This document shows, one piece after another, positions 17,480 to 26,106 of a stretch of DNA of 64,000 nucleotides. A program made the position numbers and the translations under genes. The notes under the pieces are model-generated. The model did no database searches, was not told the origin of the DNA, and saw only the letters and a list, made by a program, of their open reading frames with translations. The stretch's first letter is position 1. Each line of letters opens with the position of its first letter. The stretch spans positions 101,784 to 165,783 of the forward strand of contig JBOEGJ010000020.1 of NCBI GenBank assembly GCA_050633365.1. The letters are read 5' to 3'. The stretch is from Pseudomaricurvus sp050633365 (lineage in GTDB: Bacteria > Pseudomonadota > Gammaproteobacteria > Pseudomonadales > Cellvibrionaceae).

Positions 17480-18799
17480 TTAAGCCTTGCTCGCCACCTG
17501 CTCTTTCACCTGTTTCTGGGTGATGGGAAGTAACACTGTAAAGCTCGTTCCTTCTCCCAGTGTAGAGGAAACGTGGATGTGGCCGCTGTGACCTTCAATA
17601 ATGCCATAGGTGACGGCAAGCCCAAGACCGGTTCCCTCGCCGACAGCTTTGGTGGTGAAAAATGGGTCGAAGATACGGCTGGCAACCTCCTCAGACATGC
17701 CGCTTCCGGTATCTGAAATGACCACTTTGACTCGGTTGTGTGGTCGGATTGGAAGGGATACCTGAATGTCGATAGTGCCGTGACCTTCGATAGATTGGGC
17801 GGCGTTGACGAGCAAATTGGTCATCACTTGATAGATTTGTGGGGTGATGCATTCTATCGATGGGACCTCGTCTGCAACCTGTAATTGAATTTCGGCTTTG
17901 TATTTGACTTCACTGTTGACGATGTTGAGAACGCTATTGAAGCATTCGCGCAGATCCAGTGCCTCCCAGTTGTGTTGTTCTGGGTGAGAAAATACTTTTA
18001 GATCGGTGGCAATATCTTTCACCCGTTGCGCACCGGTCAAAGAGTCCGTGATTAACTGTGGAACATCTTCTTTCAAAAACTCTAACTGGATTTTGTCTTT
18101 GTATTGCCTGATTGCTTCGAGCGCGGTGGGATCTGAAATGTGTTTTTCGGCATCACTATAGAGGCGGAGCAGTTTTGCAATTTGATCGGTGTAGTCTTCT
18201 AGGGTGGTCATATTGGAACGGATATAGCCGATAGGATTGTTGATCTCATGGGCAATACCCGCAGAAAGCTGCCCCAGCGAAGCCATCTTCGCCGCCAATA
18301 TCAACTGGCTCTGGGTTTCTTTTAGTTCTCGGTTGGCCGTTTCTAACTCGGCGGTACGGGTTCGCACTCGATCTTCTAGATCTTGCTCTCGAGAGTGCAG
18401 TGCTAGGTGGGTTCGCACCCGCGCCATCAGCTCATCTCGATTAAAGGGGGTGGTGACGTAATCGGAGGCCCCAAGTTTTAGTGCTCGGCTAATGGTGGTG
18501 GGGTTATTGTCCGCCGACACCACAATAAATGCGGGGCGGTGATAGAGCTTGTTTGATTGGATTTCTTCCAATACATCAAACCCGGATTTAAGTGGCATGT
18601 TGAGGTCGAGCAATACCAAATCAAAGTGCTGGCTTTGAAGCGCCCCTAGGCATTGTACGCCGTCGTCGGCGGTTTGAAGGTTTAAATAGTGGTCTTGAAG
18701 AATAAACGTCAACACCTGTCGATTCACTGAGTTGTCGTCAACGATGAGGATCGAAACCTTGTCATCCACTGTATTGATCATACGCTCCTTGCCATTCAT
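17480..18799 (-). CDS. REC-domain histidine kinase
   Basis: This 439-residue soluble protein has an N-terminal receiver domain (about 15-130, phosphoacceptor Asp in LVLLDLNMP). A short coiled coil follows (135-175), then HisKA (GIAHEINNPIG) and HATPase domains ending GTGLGLAVTYGI. Such receiver-kinase proteins relay a signal from another kinase and have no membrane sensor. It is divergent from the HTH-REC regulator at 19158, its likely partner. The start could be ATG 18799 or ATG 18781. The leader contains a terminator-like hairpin at 18884-18915. Confidence 0.9.
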   Translation of the reverse strand: MNGKERMINTVDDKVSILIVDDNSVNRQVLTFILQDHYLNLQTADDGVQCLGALQSQHFDLVLLDLNMPLKSGFDVLEEIQSNKLYHRPAFIVVSADNNPTTISRALKLGASDYVTTPFNRDELMARVRTHLALHSREQDLEDRVRTRTAELETANRELKETQSQLILAAKMASLGQLSAGIAHEINNPIGYIRSNMTTLEDYTDQIAKLLRLYSDAEKHISDPTALEAIRQYKDKIQLEFLKEDVPQLITDSLTGAQRVKDIATDLKVFSHPEQHNWEALDLRECFNSVLNIVNSEVKYKAEIQLQVADEVPSIECITPQIYQVMTNLLVNAAQSIEGHGTIDIQVSLPIRPHNRVKVVISDTGSGMSEEVASRIFDPFFTTKAVGEGTGLGLAVTYGIIEGHSGHIHVSSTLGEGTSFTVLLPITQKQVKEQVASKA

Positions 18800-18883
18800 C
18801 TTTTCGGCATCAGCGCGTGGCGAGTGCTCGAATTGATTTCACAAACTATCGGGATTTGTGGGGCTGTGCAAGGGGAGGGGAGG

Positions 18884-19007
18884 AGAAAAAAGAGCCCCCA
18901 ATACATCGGGGGGCTTAAGGGTCTTAGGGTGTTTGTTGTTCAAGACAGTCTTAGCGGGATTAAACCCTGCTATCTCGAACCCTTGGAGAGGTCACCGCGA
19001 TAACTTG
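18884..19007 (-). ncRNA. Candidate small RNA or attenuated leader upstream of the REC-kinase
   Basis: On the minus strand a good sigma-70 promoter (-35 TTGACA at 19038-19043, 18-bp spacer, -10 TAAAAT at 19014-19019) is followed about 95-120 bases later by a terminator. The terminator has stem AGCCCCC (909-915 of the 18,000s) and GGGGGCT (18893-18899), then a run of six T on the minus strand at about 18886-18891. The unit would yield a structured RNA of roughly 120 nt ending 85 bases before the kinase gene. No open reading frame of note lies in it. It may be a free sRNA or a leader with a read-through terminator. No Rfam family was recognised. Confidence 0.4.
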
Positions 19008-19013
19008 ACGAAC

Positions 19014-19043
19014 ATTTTATGTCTAACCTGTCATACCTGTCAA
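19014..19043 (-). promoter_or_regulatory. Sigma-70-type promoter facing the REC-kinase
   Basis: TTGACA (consensus -35) and TAAAAT (5 of 6 with consensus -10) are separated by 18 bp on the minus strand. The predicted start site is near 19007. It would drive the candidate RNA at 18884-19007 and, by read-through, the kinase. Confidence 0.5.
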
Positions 19044-19157
19044 TAATGTCATTTAGAACTATTTGTTATGGAGGAGTCGAAAAATATTCACAAAAGTCAT
19101 GCAAGTCAGGTAGTATCTTCGCTATGCTTGACTCTATAACTATGAGAAGAGAGATCT

Positions 19158-19721
19158 ATGTCTGAGGTTCGGGTGTTAACCACGGGAGAAGCGGCAAAGT
19201 ATTGTGGCGTGAATTTTCGCACCGTTATCCGCTGGATTGAGCGAGGTAAGCTGAAGGCTTATAAGTTGCCCGGTCGTGGTGATCACCGCATCCAAGTTGA
19301 GGATTTTGTCGCCTTTTTGCACGCCAATGGGATGCCAATACCCAGTGAGCTAGAGAGTCAGAACCGCTCTGTATTGGTCATTGAAGATCAGCCCGAGATG
19401 GCCAGTGCGATTCGTCGGGTACTGGTGCGGCACGGTTTTGAAGTGGAGGTTGCGCGAGATGGTTTCAGTGCAGGAACTATGTTGTCACGGATGAAACCTG
19501 GTTTGGTGACCCTGGATTTGAAAATGCCAGGTATGGATGGCTATGAAGTGCTTAACTTTATCAGGAGTCATGAAGAGCATTCGCAAACCAAGGTTCTGGT
19601 GATATCTGCAGAAACCTCCAGTGGATTAGATAAAGCGATGACTTTAGGGGCGTCGGATGTCTTGCCCAAGCCTTTCGAGAACGAAGAGCTACTGGCCCGC
19701 GTGGAAGCGCTCATTGATTGA
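19158..19721 (+). CDS. Response regulator with N-terminal excisionase/MerR-type HTH and C-terminal REC
   Basis: This 187-residue regulator has a DNA-binding helix-turn-helix at the N-terminus (residues 1-52: LTTGEAAKYCGVNFRTVIRWIERG, then RGDHRIQVED). The receiver domain is at the C-terminus (70-187, phosphoacceptor Asp in LVTLDLKMPG, Lys in LPKPFENEEL). The order is reversed relative to the common REC-output layout. The divergent receiver-kinase at 17480 is the natural partner. DNA binding is inferred from the HTH_17-type motif. Confidence 0.88.
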   Translation: MSEVRVLTTGEAAKYCGVNFRTVIRWIERGKLKAYKLPGRGDHRIQVEDFVAFLHANGMPIPSELESQNRSVLVIEDQPEMASAIRRVLVRHGFEVEVARDGFSAGTMLSRMKPGLVTLDLKMPGMDGYEVLNFIRSHEEHSQTKVLVISAETSSGLDKAMTLGASDVLPKPFENEELLARVEALID

Positions 19722-19830
19722 GATCAGCTACTTGCGTTGTTTGTCTGCGCGGCTGTTAAACCACTTTGCTCTCATTCACTCAGTTTTCATTCACTCAGCT
19801 CTAAGCCCGCGGGCCCTCGCTCGAGACAAA

Positions 19831-21408
19831 TCACCCCACCACTGGCAGCGCCAGCTCTAGATCTTCAGAGCTCACTCGAGGGGATTCTGGACAATGATAG
19901 CTCGCGGTGATTTCATCGTTTTGCACCGAATGCAGGTGCACATCAAACCCCCATAGGCGATGAACGTGTTTGAGGACTTCTTGGGTTGAATTCCCTAGAG
20001 GTTTGCGGTTGTGTTGGACGTGTTGCAGGGTGATCGAGCGATCGCCTCTTATATCAACTCGTTGCACCTGAATGTTGGGCTCGCGATTCCCCAAGTTGTA
20101 TTGTCCGGCAAGTTCTTCTCTCACCTTCTGGTAGCCGGCATCATCATGGATAGCGGTTACCTCGATTTCACGCTGCTGATCGTCATCAAGAATGCAAAAT
20201 AGCTTTAAATCTCTCATTACCTTCGGCGACAAGTACTGAAGGATAAAGCTCTCGTCTTTAAAGTTCTGCATGGCGAAGTGCAGGGTGTCGAGCCAATTGG
20301 AGCCAGCAATATCCGGGAACCAGCGTTTGTCCTCTTCCGTGGGGGATTCACAGATTCGACGAATGTCGGTCATCATGCTGAAGCCTAAGGTGTAGGGATT
20401 GATGCCGCTGTAATAGGGACTGTCGAATGCCGGTTGAAACACCACGCTGGTATGCGACTGAAGAAACTCAAGAATAAACCCTTCTGTAACCAGTCCACGG
20501 TCGTACATGGTGTTGAGTAAGGTGTAGTGCCAGAAGGTTGCCCAACCCTCGTTCATCACTTGGGTTTGTCGTTGAGGGTAAAAATACTGGGCAATTTTAC
20601 GAACAATACGCACGATTTCTCGCTGCCAAGGCTCTAACAAGGGGGCATTTTTCTCGATGAAATAAAGGATATTTTCTTGTGGCTCTTCTGGAAATTGAAA
20701 ATCGTCAAGAGGGGTTTTGTTATCTTGATGTGTAGGTATGGTTCGCCAGAGATCATTGACCTGTTTTTGTAAATATTCCTCGCGCTCTTTTTGGCGCTGT
20801 CGCTCTTGTTCCGCCGAAATGGGGTCGGGGCGCTTATAGCGATCAACGCCATAGTTCATTAGTGAGTGACAGGAGTCCAAAAGATTCTCGACTTCATCAA
20901 TTCCATAGCGAGATTCACACTGAGCAATGTAATTTTTTGCAAAAACCAAATAGTCGATAATGGAATCGGCATCGGTCCAAGTTTTAAAAAGATAATTGCC
21001 TTTGAAAAAGGAGTTGTGGCCATAACAAGCGTGGGCAATGACCAGCGCTTGCATGGTCATTGTGTTCTCTTCCATCAGGTAGGCGATACAGGGATTGGAA
21101 TTGATGACGATCTCGTAGGCTAGCCCCATCTGGCCACGATTGTAGGATTGCTCAATGTTGAGAAATTGTTTGCCATAGGACCAATGATGATAGCCCAATG
21201 GCATTCCGACAGAGGCGTAGGCATCCATCATTTGCTCAGAACTAATCACTTCAATTTGATTGGGGTAGGTGTCAAGTTTGTACTCGGCGGCGATTTCAGC
21301 GATGGCCTTGTCGTATTGTTCTATCAGCTCGAAAGACCATTCTGAGGTTTCCGAAATTGGTTTCTGCTTGAGACCTTCTTGATGGTTGTCACTCATGGTA
21401 TTACTCAC
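19831..21408 (-). CDS. spoVR: SpoVR family protein
   Basis: The 525-residue cytoplasmic protein matches SpoVR/YcgB over its whole length. Recognisable parts are SSEQMMDAYASVGMPLGYHHWSYGKQF, HACYGHNSFFKGN, NEGWATFWHYTLL and GINPYTLGF. SpoVR is needed for spore cortex formation in Bacillus, but in Gammaproteobacteria it is part of a stress/stationary-phase operon with PrkA and YeaH; its biochemical activity is unknown. The frame can start at GTG 21408 (4-bp overlap with yeaH) or at ATG 21396. Confidence 0.95.
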   Translation of the reverse strand: MSNTMSDNHQEGLKQKPISETSEWSFELIEQYDKAIAEIAAEYKLDTYPNQIEVISSEQMMDAYASVGMPLGYHHWSYGKQFLNIEQSYNRGQMGLAYEIVINSNPCIAYLMEENTMTMQALVIAHACYGHNSFFKGNYLFKTWTDADSIIDYLVFAKNYIAQCESRYGIDEVENLLDSCHSLMNYGVDRYKRPDPISAEQERQRQKEREEYLQKQVNDLWRTIPTHQDNKTPLDDFQFPEEPQENILYFIEKNAPLLEPWQREIVRIVRKIAQYFYPQRQTQVMNEGWATFWHYTLLNTMYDRGLVTEGFILEFLQSHTSVVFQPAFDSPYYSGINPYTLGFSMMTDIRRICESPTEEDKRWFPDIAGSNWLDTLHFAMQNFKDESFILQYLSPKVMRDLKLFCILDDDQQREIEVTAIHDDAGYQKVREELAGQYNLGNREPNIQVQRVDIRGDRSITLQHVQHNRKPLGNSTQEVLKHVHRLWGFDVHLHSVQNDEITASYHCPESPRVSSEDLELALPVVG

Positions 21409-22682
21409 ACAGATTTTTTATGGAAAAGCTCGCGGAACACAGGGTAAATATCGCCAACATCGACAATTTGCTGCATGGCAAACACATCGCCAAATGAGGC
21501 TTGAACTTCTTGATACTCTTCCCATAACGCCTGATGATCTCTCGGCGTTATTTCGATGTAAGAGTAATACTGCAGCTTTGGCAGTAGGTCCTGCATGAGT
21601 ATCTTAGAGCAAGTTGATGAGTCATCGTTCCAATTGTCGCCATCGGACGCTTGCGCCCCGTATATGTTCCATTCAGACACTGGGTAGCGTTCGTCGAGTA
21701 CTTCTTTCATGAGTTTTAAGGCGCTAGAGACAATAGTGCCACCCGTTTCCCGCGAGTAGAAAAATTCTTGTTCGTCCACTTCTTTGGCGCTGGTGTGATG
21801 GCGTATGAATACCACTTCGGTTCGCTCATAGTTTCTCTGTAAAAAAAGATAGAGCAGGATAAAGAAACGCTTAGCGATGTCTTTGGTCGCTTGGTTCATG
21901 GAGCCAGAAACGTCCATTAGACAGAACATGACGGCTTTTGATCGAGGAATGGGCTCTTTTACGTGAAGGTTGTACTTGAGATCAAAGTCGTCGAGCCAAG
22001 GTACGCGTTTGATGCGTTTTTTGAGACTGAGTATTTCGTCTTTGATTGCATCGATGGATCGTTGGTCTTTGAGTGCGGGGTCTAGATTTTCCAAACTTTC
22101 GAGCTTGCTTTCTAATTTCCGAATTTTCTTCTTTTTACCGCGAGTTAGGGCAATGCGTCTGGCATTGGCTGAACGAAGTGATCGCACGATATTGATCTTT
22201 CCCGGATTGCCTTCGTTGGCAATGCCGGCACGATGCATTTTGAATTCGTCGCTTCCAGTGAGTTGGCGTTTTACGAGATTGGGAAGCTCCAAATCCTCAA
22301 ACATAAAGTCTAAAAATTCTTCCTGTGTGATCTGGAAGACAAATTCATCCATGCCCTCGCCTTGATCGCTCGCGCCAGAGCCCGATCCTGCGCCTGCACC
22401 GCCACCTTGAGGGCGAGGAATTCTGTCTCCACTGACAAACTCCTTGTTGCCTGGATGTACGTTGGCGTTCCGCCCGCCTTGACCATGGTGAAAGGTCGGC
22501 TCGCTAATGTCTTTACTGGGGATGCCGATTTTCTCGCCTTTATCGACGTCGGTGATCGAGCGCTGGGTGACAGCATCCGACACCGCTTTTTGGATGTGCT
22601 TTCGATACCGTCTTAAAAAACGCTGGCGGTTTACCGTGCTCTTGTTTTTACTGTTGAGGCGTCTATCGATTATATAGCTCAT
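21405..22682 (-). CDS. yeaH: YeaH/YhbH family protein (DUF444)
   Basis: The 425-residue protein is the middle gene of the prkA-yeaH-spoVR operon. A von Willebrand A-like fold is suggested by the MIDAS-type MDVSGSMNQ near residue 246. The N-terminus is basic, followed by a Gly-rich segment (RPQGGGAGAGSGSGA, about 90-105). The family is co-expressed with PrkA under nutrient or acid stress and probably acts with it as a MoxR-like/VWA pair. The gene overlaps spoVR by 4 bp and follows prkA by 35 bp. Confidence 0.95.
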   Translation of the reverse strand: MSYIIDRRLNSKNKSTVNRQRFLRRYRKHIQKAVSDAVTQRSITDVDKGEKIGIPSKDISEPTFHHGQGGRNANVHPGNKEFVSGDRIPRPQGGGAGAGSGSGASDQGEGMDEFVFQITQEEFLDFMFEDLELPNLVKRQLTGSDEFKMHRAGIANEGNPGKINIVRSLRSANARRIALTRGKKKKIRKLESKLESLENLDPALKDQRSIDAIKDEILSLKKRIKRVPWLDDFDLKYNLHVKEPIPRSKAVMFCLMDVSGSMNQATKDIAKRFFILLYLFLQRNYERTEVVFIRHHTSAKEVDEQEFFYSRETGGTIVSSALKLMKEVLDERYPVSEWNIYGAQASDGDNWNDDSSTCSKILMQDLLPKLQYYSYIEITPRDHQALWEEYQEVQASFGDVFAMQQIVDVGDIYPVFRELFHKKSV

Positions 22683-22717
22683 TGGAGCCTCGCTATCGGT
22701 GAGTGGGTGTCGTCAGC

Positions 22718-24640
22718 TTACTGAGATTTTCTGACGCGTAGGTACCACTCGGAAAGCAAGCGAACTTGTTTCTCGGTATAGCCTCTGTCTACCATTCTGG
22801 CGACAAAGTCCTGGTGTTTCTTTTGGTCATTCTCGGAAGCTTTGGCGTTAAATGAGATGACGGGCAGTAAATCTTCCGTATTGGAGAACATTTTCTTCTC
22901 GATCACAGTTCTCAGTTTTTCATAACTATTCCAAACCGGGTTCTTGCCGTTGTTGTTGGCTCTGGCTCGGAGTACAAAGTTAACAATTTCATTACGGAAG
23001 TCTTTGGGGTTGCTAATGCCTGCAGGCTTTTCAATTTTTTCGAGTTCTTCGTTTAGCGCTGCGCGGTTTAGGATTTCACCGGTTTCTGGATCTCTGAACT
23101 CTTGATCTTGAATCCAGAAGTCGGCATAGGTGACATAGCGATCAAAAATATTTTGGCCGTACTCTGTATAGGATTCAAGGTAGGCCGTTTGGATTTCCTT
23201 GCCGATAAAGTCAACGTAGTGGGGGGCGAGAAACTCTTTGATGAATGATAGGTAACTCTCCTGCAGTTCTGGCTGAAATTGTTCTTGTTCAATTTGTTGC
23301 TCGAGTACATACAGAAGGTGAACAGGATTCGCGGAAATCTCTGTGGGATCAAAGTTGAATACTTTCGACAGTATCTTGAACGCAAAGCGCGTGGAAAGCC
23401 CCGTCATCCCTTCATCGACTCCAGCAAGATCTTTGTATTCTTGCAGCGATTTGGCTTTCGGGTCGGTGTCTTTGAGATTGTCGCCGTCGTACACTCGCAT
23501 CTTCGAATAGATGTTGGAGTTTTCAGGCTCCTTGATTCGAGACAGAATCGAGAATTGCGCCAGCATCTTGAGTGTGTCGGGGGCGCAGGGGGCTTTTGCC
23601 AGGGAGCTATGTTCGAGAAGCTTGTCGTAAATGTGAATCTCTTCAGTCACTCTCAGGCAGTAAGGTACCTTGACAATATAAACTCGGTCGATAAAGGCTT
23701 CGTTGTTTTTATTGTTCTTAAACGTCTGCCACTCAGATTCATTGGAGTGAGCCAGAATAATACCTTCATAGGGAATCGCGCCCAGACCCTCGGTGCTGTT
23801 GTAGTTGCCTTCTTGGGTGGCGGTCAGCAGCGGGTGAAGAACTTTAATGGGGGCCTTGAACATCTCCACAAATTCCATGATGCCTTGGTTGGCACGACAG
23901 AGCCCGCCGGAGAAACTGTAGGCATCGGGGTCATTTTGCGGGAAGTCTTCGAGTTTGCGAATGTCGACTTTACCGACCAGCGATGAGATGTCTTGATTGT
24001 TTTCATCGCCGGGTTCAGTTTTGGAAACTGCCACTTGATCTAGAATCGAGGGGTACATTTTAACCACTCTAAACTGACTGATATCGCCATTGTATTCATG
24101 AAGCCGTTTTACCGCCCAAGGGGACATGATGGACTTCATATAACGTCGAGGAATACCGTAATCTTCTTCGAGAATGTTGCCGTCTTCCGATTCATCAAAC
24201 AGAGACAGCGGTGACTCAAAGACTGGCGAATCCTTAATACAGTAGATGGGTTGCTTTTCGATGAGGGCTTTGAGTTTTTCCGCAAGGGATGATTTACCGC
24301 CGCCCACTGGACCTAACAAATATAGGATTTGTTTCTTTTCTTCTAAGCCTTGTGCGGCGTGTTTAAAGAAGGAGACAATTTGTTCGATGCATTCTTCCAT
24401 GCCATAAAAGTCGCCAAAAGCTTTGTAGCGCTTGATCACTTTATTGGAGAATATACGACTGAGAGTGGAATCGGTGGAGGTATCGATGAGCTCAGGCTCG
24501 CCGATGGCCATGAGCATGCGCTCTGCGGCACTGGCGTAGACACTGGGATCTTGTTTACAAAGATCCAAGTACTCTTGAATACTTAGTTCTTCTTCTTGAG
24601 TCGCCTCATAACGATCGCGGTAATGGCTAAAAATACTCAT
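22718..24640 (-). CDS. prkA: PrkA/YeaG serine protein kinase (AAA+)
   Basis: The 640-residue protein has an AAA+ core with Walker A GPVGGGKSS (about residue 107) and a PrkA C-terminal kinase-like domain. The family phosphorylates proteins on serine/threonine under starvation and may also act as a protease or ATPase. The start ATG 24640 is supported by GGAG seven to eight bases upstream and by the conserved MSIFSHYRDRYE N-terminus; an in-frame codon at 24718 is less likely. It is the first gene of the three-gene stress operon. Confidence 0.96.
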   Translation of the reverse strand: MSIFSHYRDRYEATQEEELSIQEYLDLCKQDPSVYASAAERMLMAIGEPELIDTSTDSTLSRIFSNKVIKRYKAFGDFYGMEECIEQIVSFFKHAAQGLEEKKQILYLLGPVGGGKSSLAEKLKALIEKQPIYCIKDSPVFESPLSLFDESEDGNILEEDYGIPRRYMKSIMSPWAVKRLHEYNGDISQFRVVKMYPSILDQVAVSKTEPGDENNQDISSLVGKVDIRKLEDFPQNDPDAYSFSGGLCRANQGIMEFVEMFKAPIKVLHPLLTATQEGNYNSTEGLGAIPYEGIILAHSNESEWQTFKNNKNNEAFIDRVYIVKVPYCLRVTEEIHIYDKLLEHSSLAKAPCAPDTLKMLAQFSILSRIKEPENSNIYSKMRVYDGDNLKDTDPKAKSLQEYKDLAGVDEGMTGLSTRFAFKILSKVFNFDPTEISANPVHLLYVLEQQIEQEQFQPELQESYLSFIKEFLAPHYVDFIGKEIQTAYLESYTEYGQNIFDRYVTYADFWIQDQEFRDPETGEILNRAALNEELEKIEKPAGISNPKDFRNEIVNFVLRARANNNGKNPVWNSYEKLRTVIEKKMFSNTEDLLPVISFNAKASENDQKKHQDFVARMVDRGYTEKQVRLLSEWYLRVRKSQ

Positions 24641-24953
24641 GGCGCATCTCCTAAAGTCGGGCTGGCCTTGGAGAGTTAGACCGTAGGAATGTAAAAATAT
24701 TCCTTCGATATAGGCCAACCGTATATAACGTGAAACCTCGTCGCGTGAAAACCCTTATTCCTTAATAGAAAGCATAGCTTGAAAAACGAGAAATATAGCG
24801 CTGGGCATAGTTTTTTTTGGTTTTTTTCGAGTTCTCAAGCGTCGCTATTACTGATTCCACGGCTATGGGATAATAAATTATTGGAATGAAGCTGTAGGTT
24901 TTAAACTCTCTTCGTGAACAAATATTGAACAGCGCAAAGGTTGCGATCGTATT
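24641..24953. promoter_or_regulatory. Divergent intergenic region between prkA and galE
   Basis: This 313-bp AT-rich region must hold the promoters of both the prkA operon and galE. Homopolymer T runs at about 24809-24816 and 24820-24827 are notable. Nothing else was resolved. Confidence 0.4.
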
Positions 24954-25994
24954 ATGAACGAGCAAAAAAACAACAGGGTGTTGGTGACTGGTGGGGCCGG
25001 CTATATTGGCAGCCACACCTGTGTCGAATTGGTGGCGGCAGGGTATGAGCCGATTATTGTGGATAACTTTTCCAACAGTAAACCCCAAGTGATGGAGCGT
25101 TTGGAAACCATTGTAGGGCGAGCCTTGACGCTGGTCACTGCCGATATTAATGATCGGCAGGCGATGGCGGATGTTTTTGATCAGTATGGCGTATGCGCGG
25201 TACTGCATTTTGCCGGCTACAAAGCGGTGGGTGAGTCTTGTGAACAACCCTTAAAGTACTTTCATAATAACGTGTCGGGCACGGTGGCTTTGTGCGAGGT
25301 TATGGCTGATAAGGGCGTGTTTGACTTTATCTTTAGCTCGTCCGCAACCGTGTATGGAGATCCCGCATCAGTACCGATTGACGAGTCTTTTCCTATTTCA
25401 GCGACTAACCCCTATGGCCGTAGTAAGCTGATGGTCGAGGAGGTGATGAGAGATGTGTGCCGAGCGCCTGAGAGCCCCTGGCGCGTCAGTTTGCTGCGTT
25501 ACTTCAATCCCGTCGGTGCGCACGAAAGTGGGTCAATTGGCGAAGATCCTCAAGGAATACCAAATAACTTGTTGCCTTATGTTGCCCAAGTTGCTGTAGG
25601 TAAGCTCGACAGTTTAAGTGTGTTTGGCGACGACTATCCCACGCCAGATGGTACGGGTGTTCGGGATTACATCCACGTGGTGGATCTGGCTAAAGGGCAC
25701 GTGAAAGCGCTGAATTTCCTGCGTCGGCAAGAGGCCGGTTGTTATACCCACAACTTAGGAACTGGGCAGGGTTATAGCGTATTGGAGATTGTAAATGCCT
25801 TTCAAGCGGCGTCGGCTAAACCGGTCCCCTATAACATCCAACCGCGCCGAGCGGGAGATGTGGCTCAGTGTTACGCCGACCCAGTAAAAGCGCGAGAGGA
25901 GCTGTCATGGCAAGCGCAGTATGGTATCGAACGTATGATGGAAGATACTTGGCGCTGGCAGTCAAACAATCCGAACGGTTACACCTCGTCCTGA
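24954..25994 (+). CDS. galE: UDP-glucose 4-epimerase
   Basis: The 346-residue extended SDR enzyme interconverts UDP-glucose and UDP-galactose for surface polysaccharide and galactose metabolism. The NAD-binding TGGAGYIGSH is at residues 12-21. The catalytic Tyr-x3-Lys is in NPYGRSK, and SSSATVYGDP, RYFNPVGAHESG and DGTGVRDYIHVVDLA are typical of GalE. No other sugar genes flank it. Confidence 0.96.
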   Translation: MNEQKNNRVLVTGGAGYIGSHTCVELVAAGYEPIIVDNFSNSKPQVMERLETIVGRALTLVTADINDRQAMADVFDQYGVCAVLHFAGYKAVGESCEQPLKYFHNNVSGTVALCEVMADKGVFDFIFSSSATVYGDPASVPIDESFPISATNPYGRSKLMVEEVMRDVCRAPESPWRVSLLRYFNPVGAHESGSIGEDPQGIPNNLLPYVAQVAVGKLDSLSVFGDDYPTPDGTGVRDYIHVVDLAKGHVKALNFLRRQEAGCYTHNLGTGQGYSVLEIVNAFQAASAKPVPYNIQPRRAGDVAQCYADPVKAREELSWQAQYGIERMMEDTWRWQSNNPNGYTSS

Positions 25995-26040
25995 TTGTCT
26001 TATTGAATCTGAATCATCCGTCACCAGGCTAAGAACAAAA

Positions 26041-26072
26041 ACGGGGCTATTTCTACAGTGAAATAGCCCCGT
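26041..26072. terminator. Bidirectional terminator between galE and the acyl-CoA synthetase
   Basis: A perfect 13-bp stem (26041-26053 with 26060-26072) encloses a 6-base loop. On the minus strand it is followed by a T run, serving the synthetase gene; on the plus strand it lies about 45 bp after galE. Confidence 0.85.
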
Positions 26073-26106
26073 GTTATTTAGACGCTTAAATCGTTGCTTA
26101 GATTGA

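Noticed and set aside
23279..23986. A 235-codon plus-strand frame
   Set aside because: It is antisense to prkA, whose Walker A and full-length family match are clear; the antisense product has no family-like pattern.
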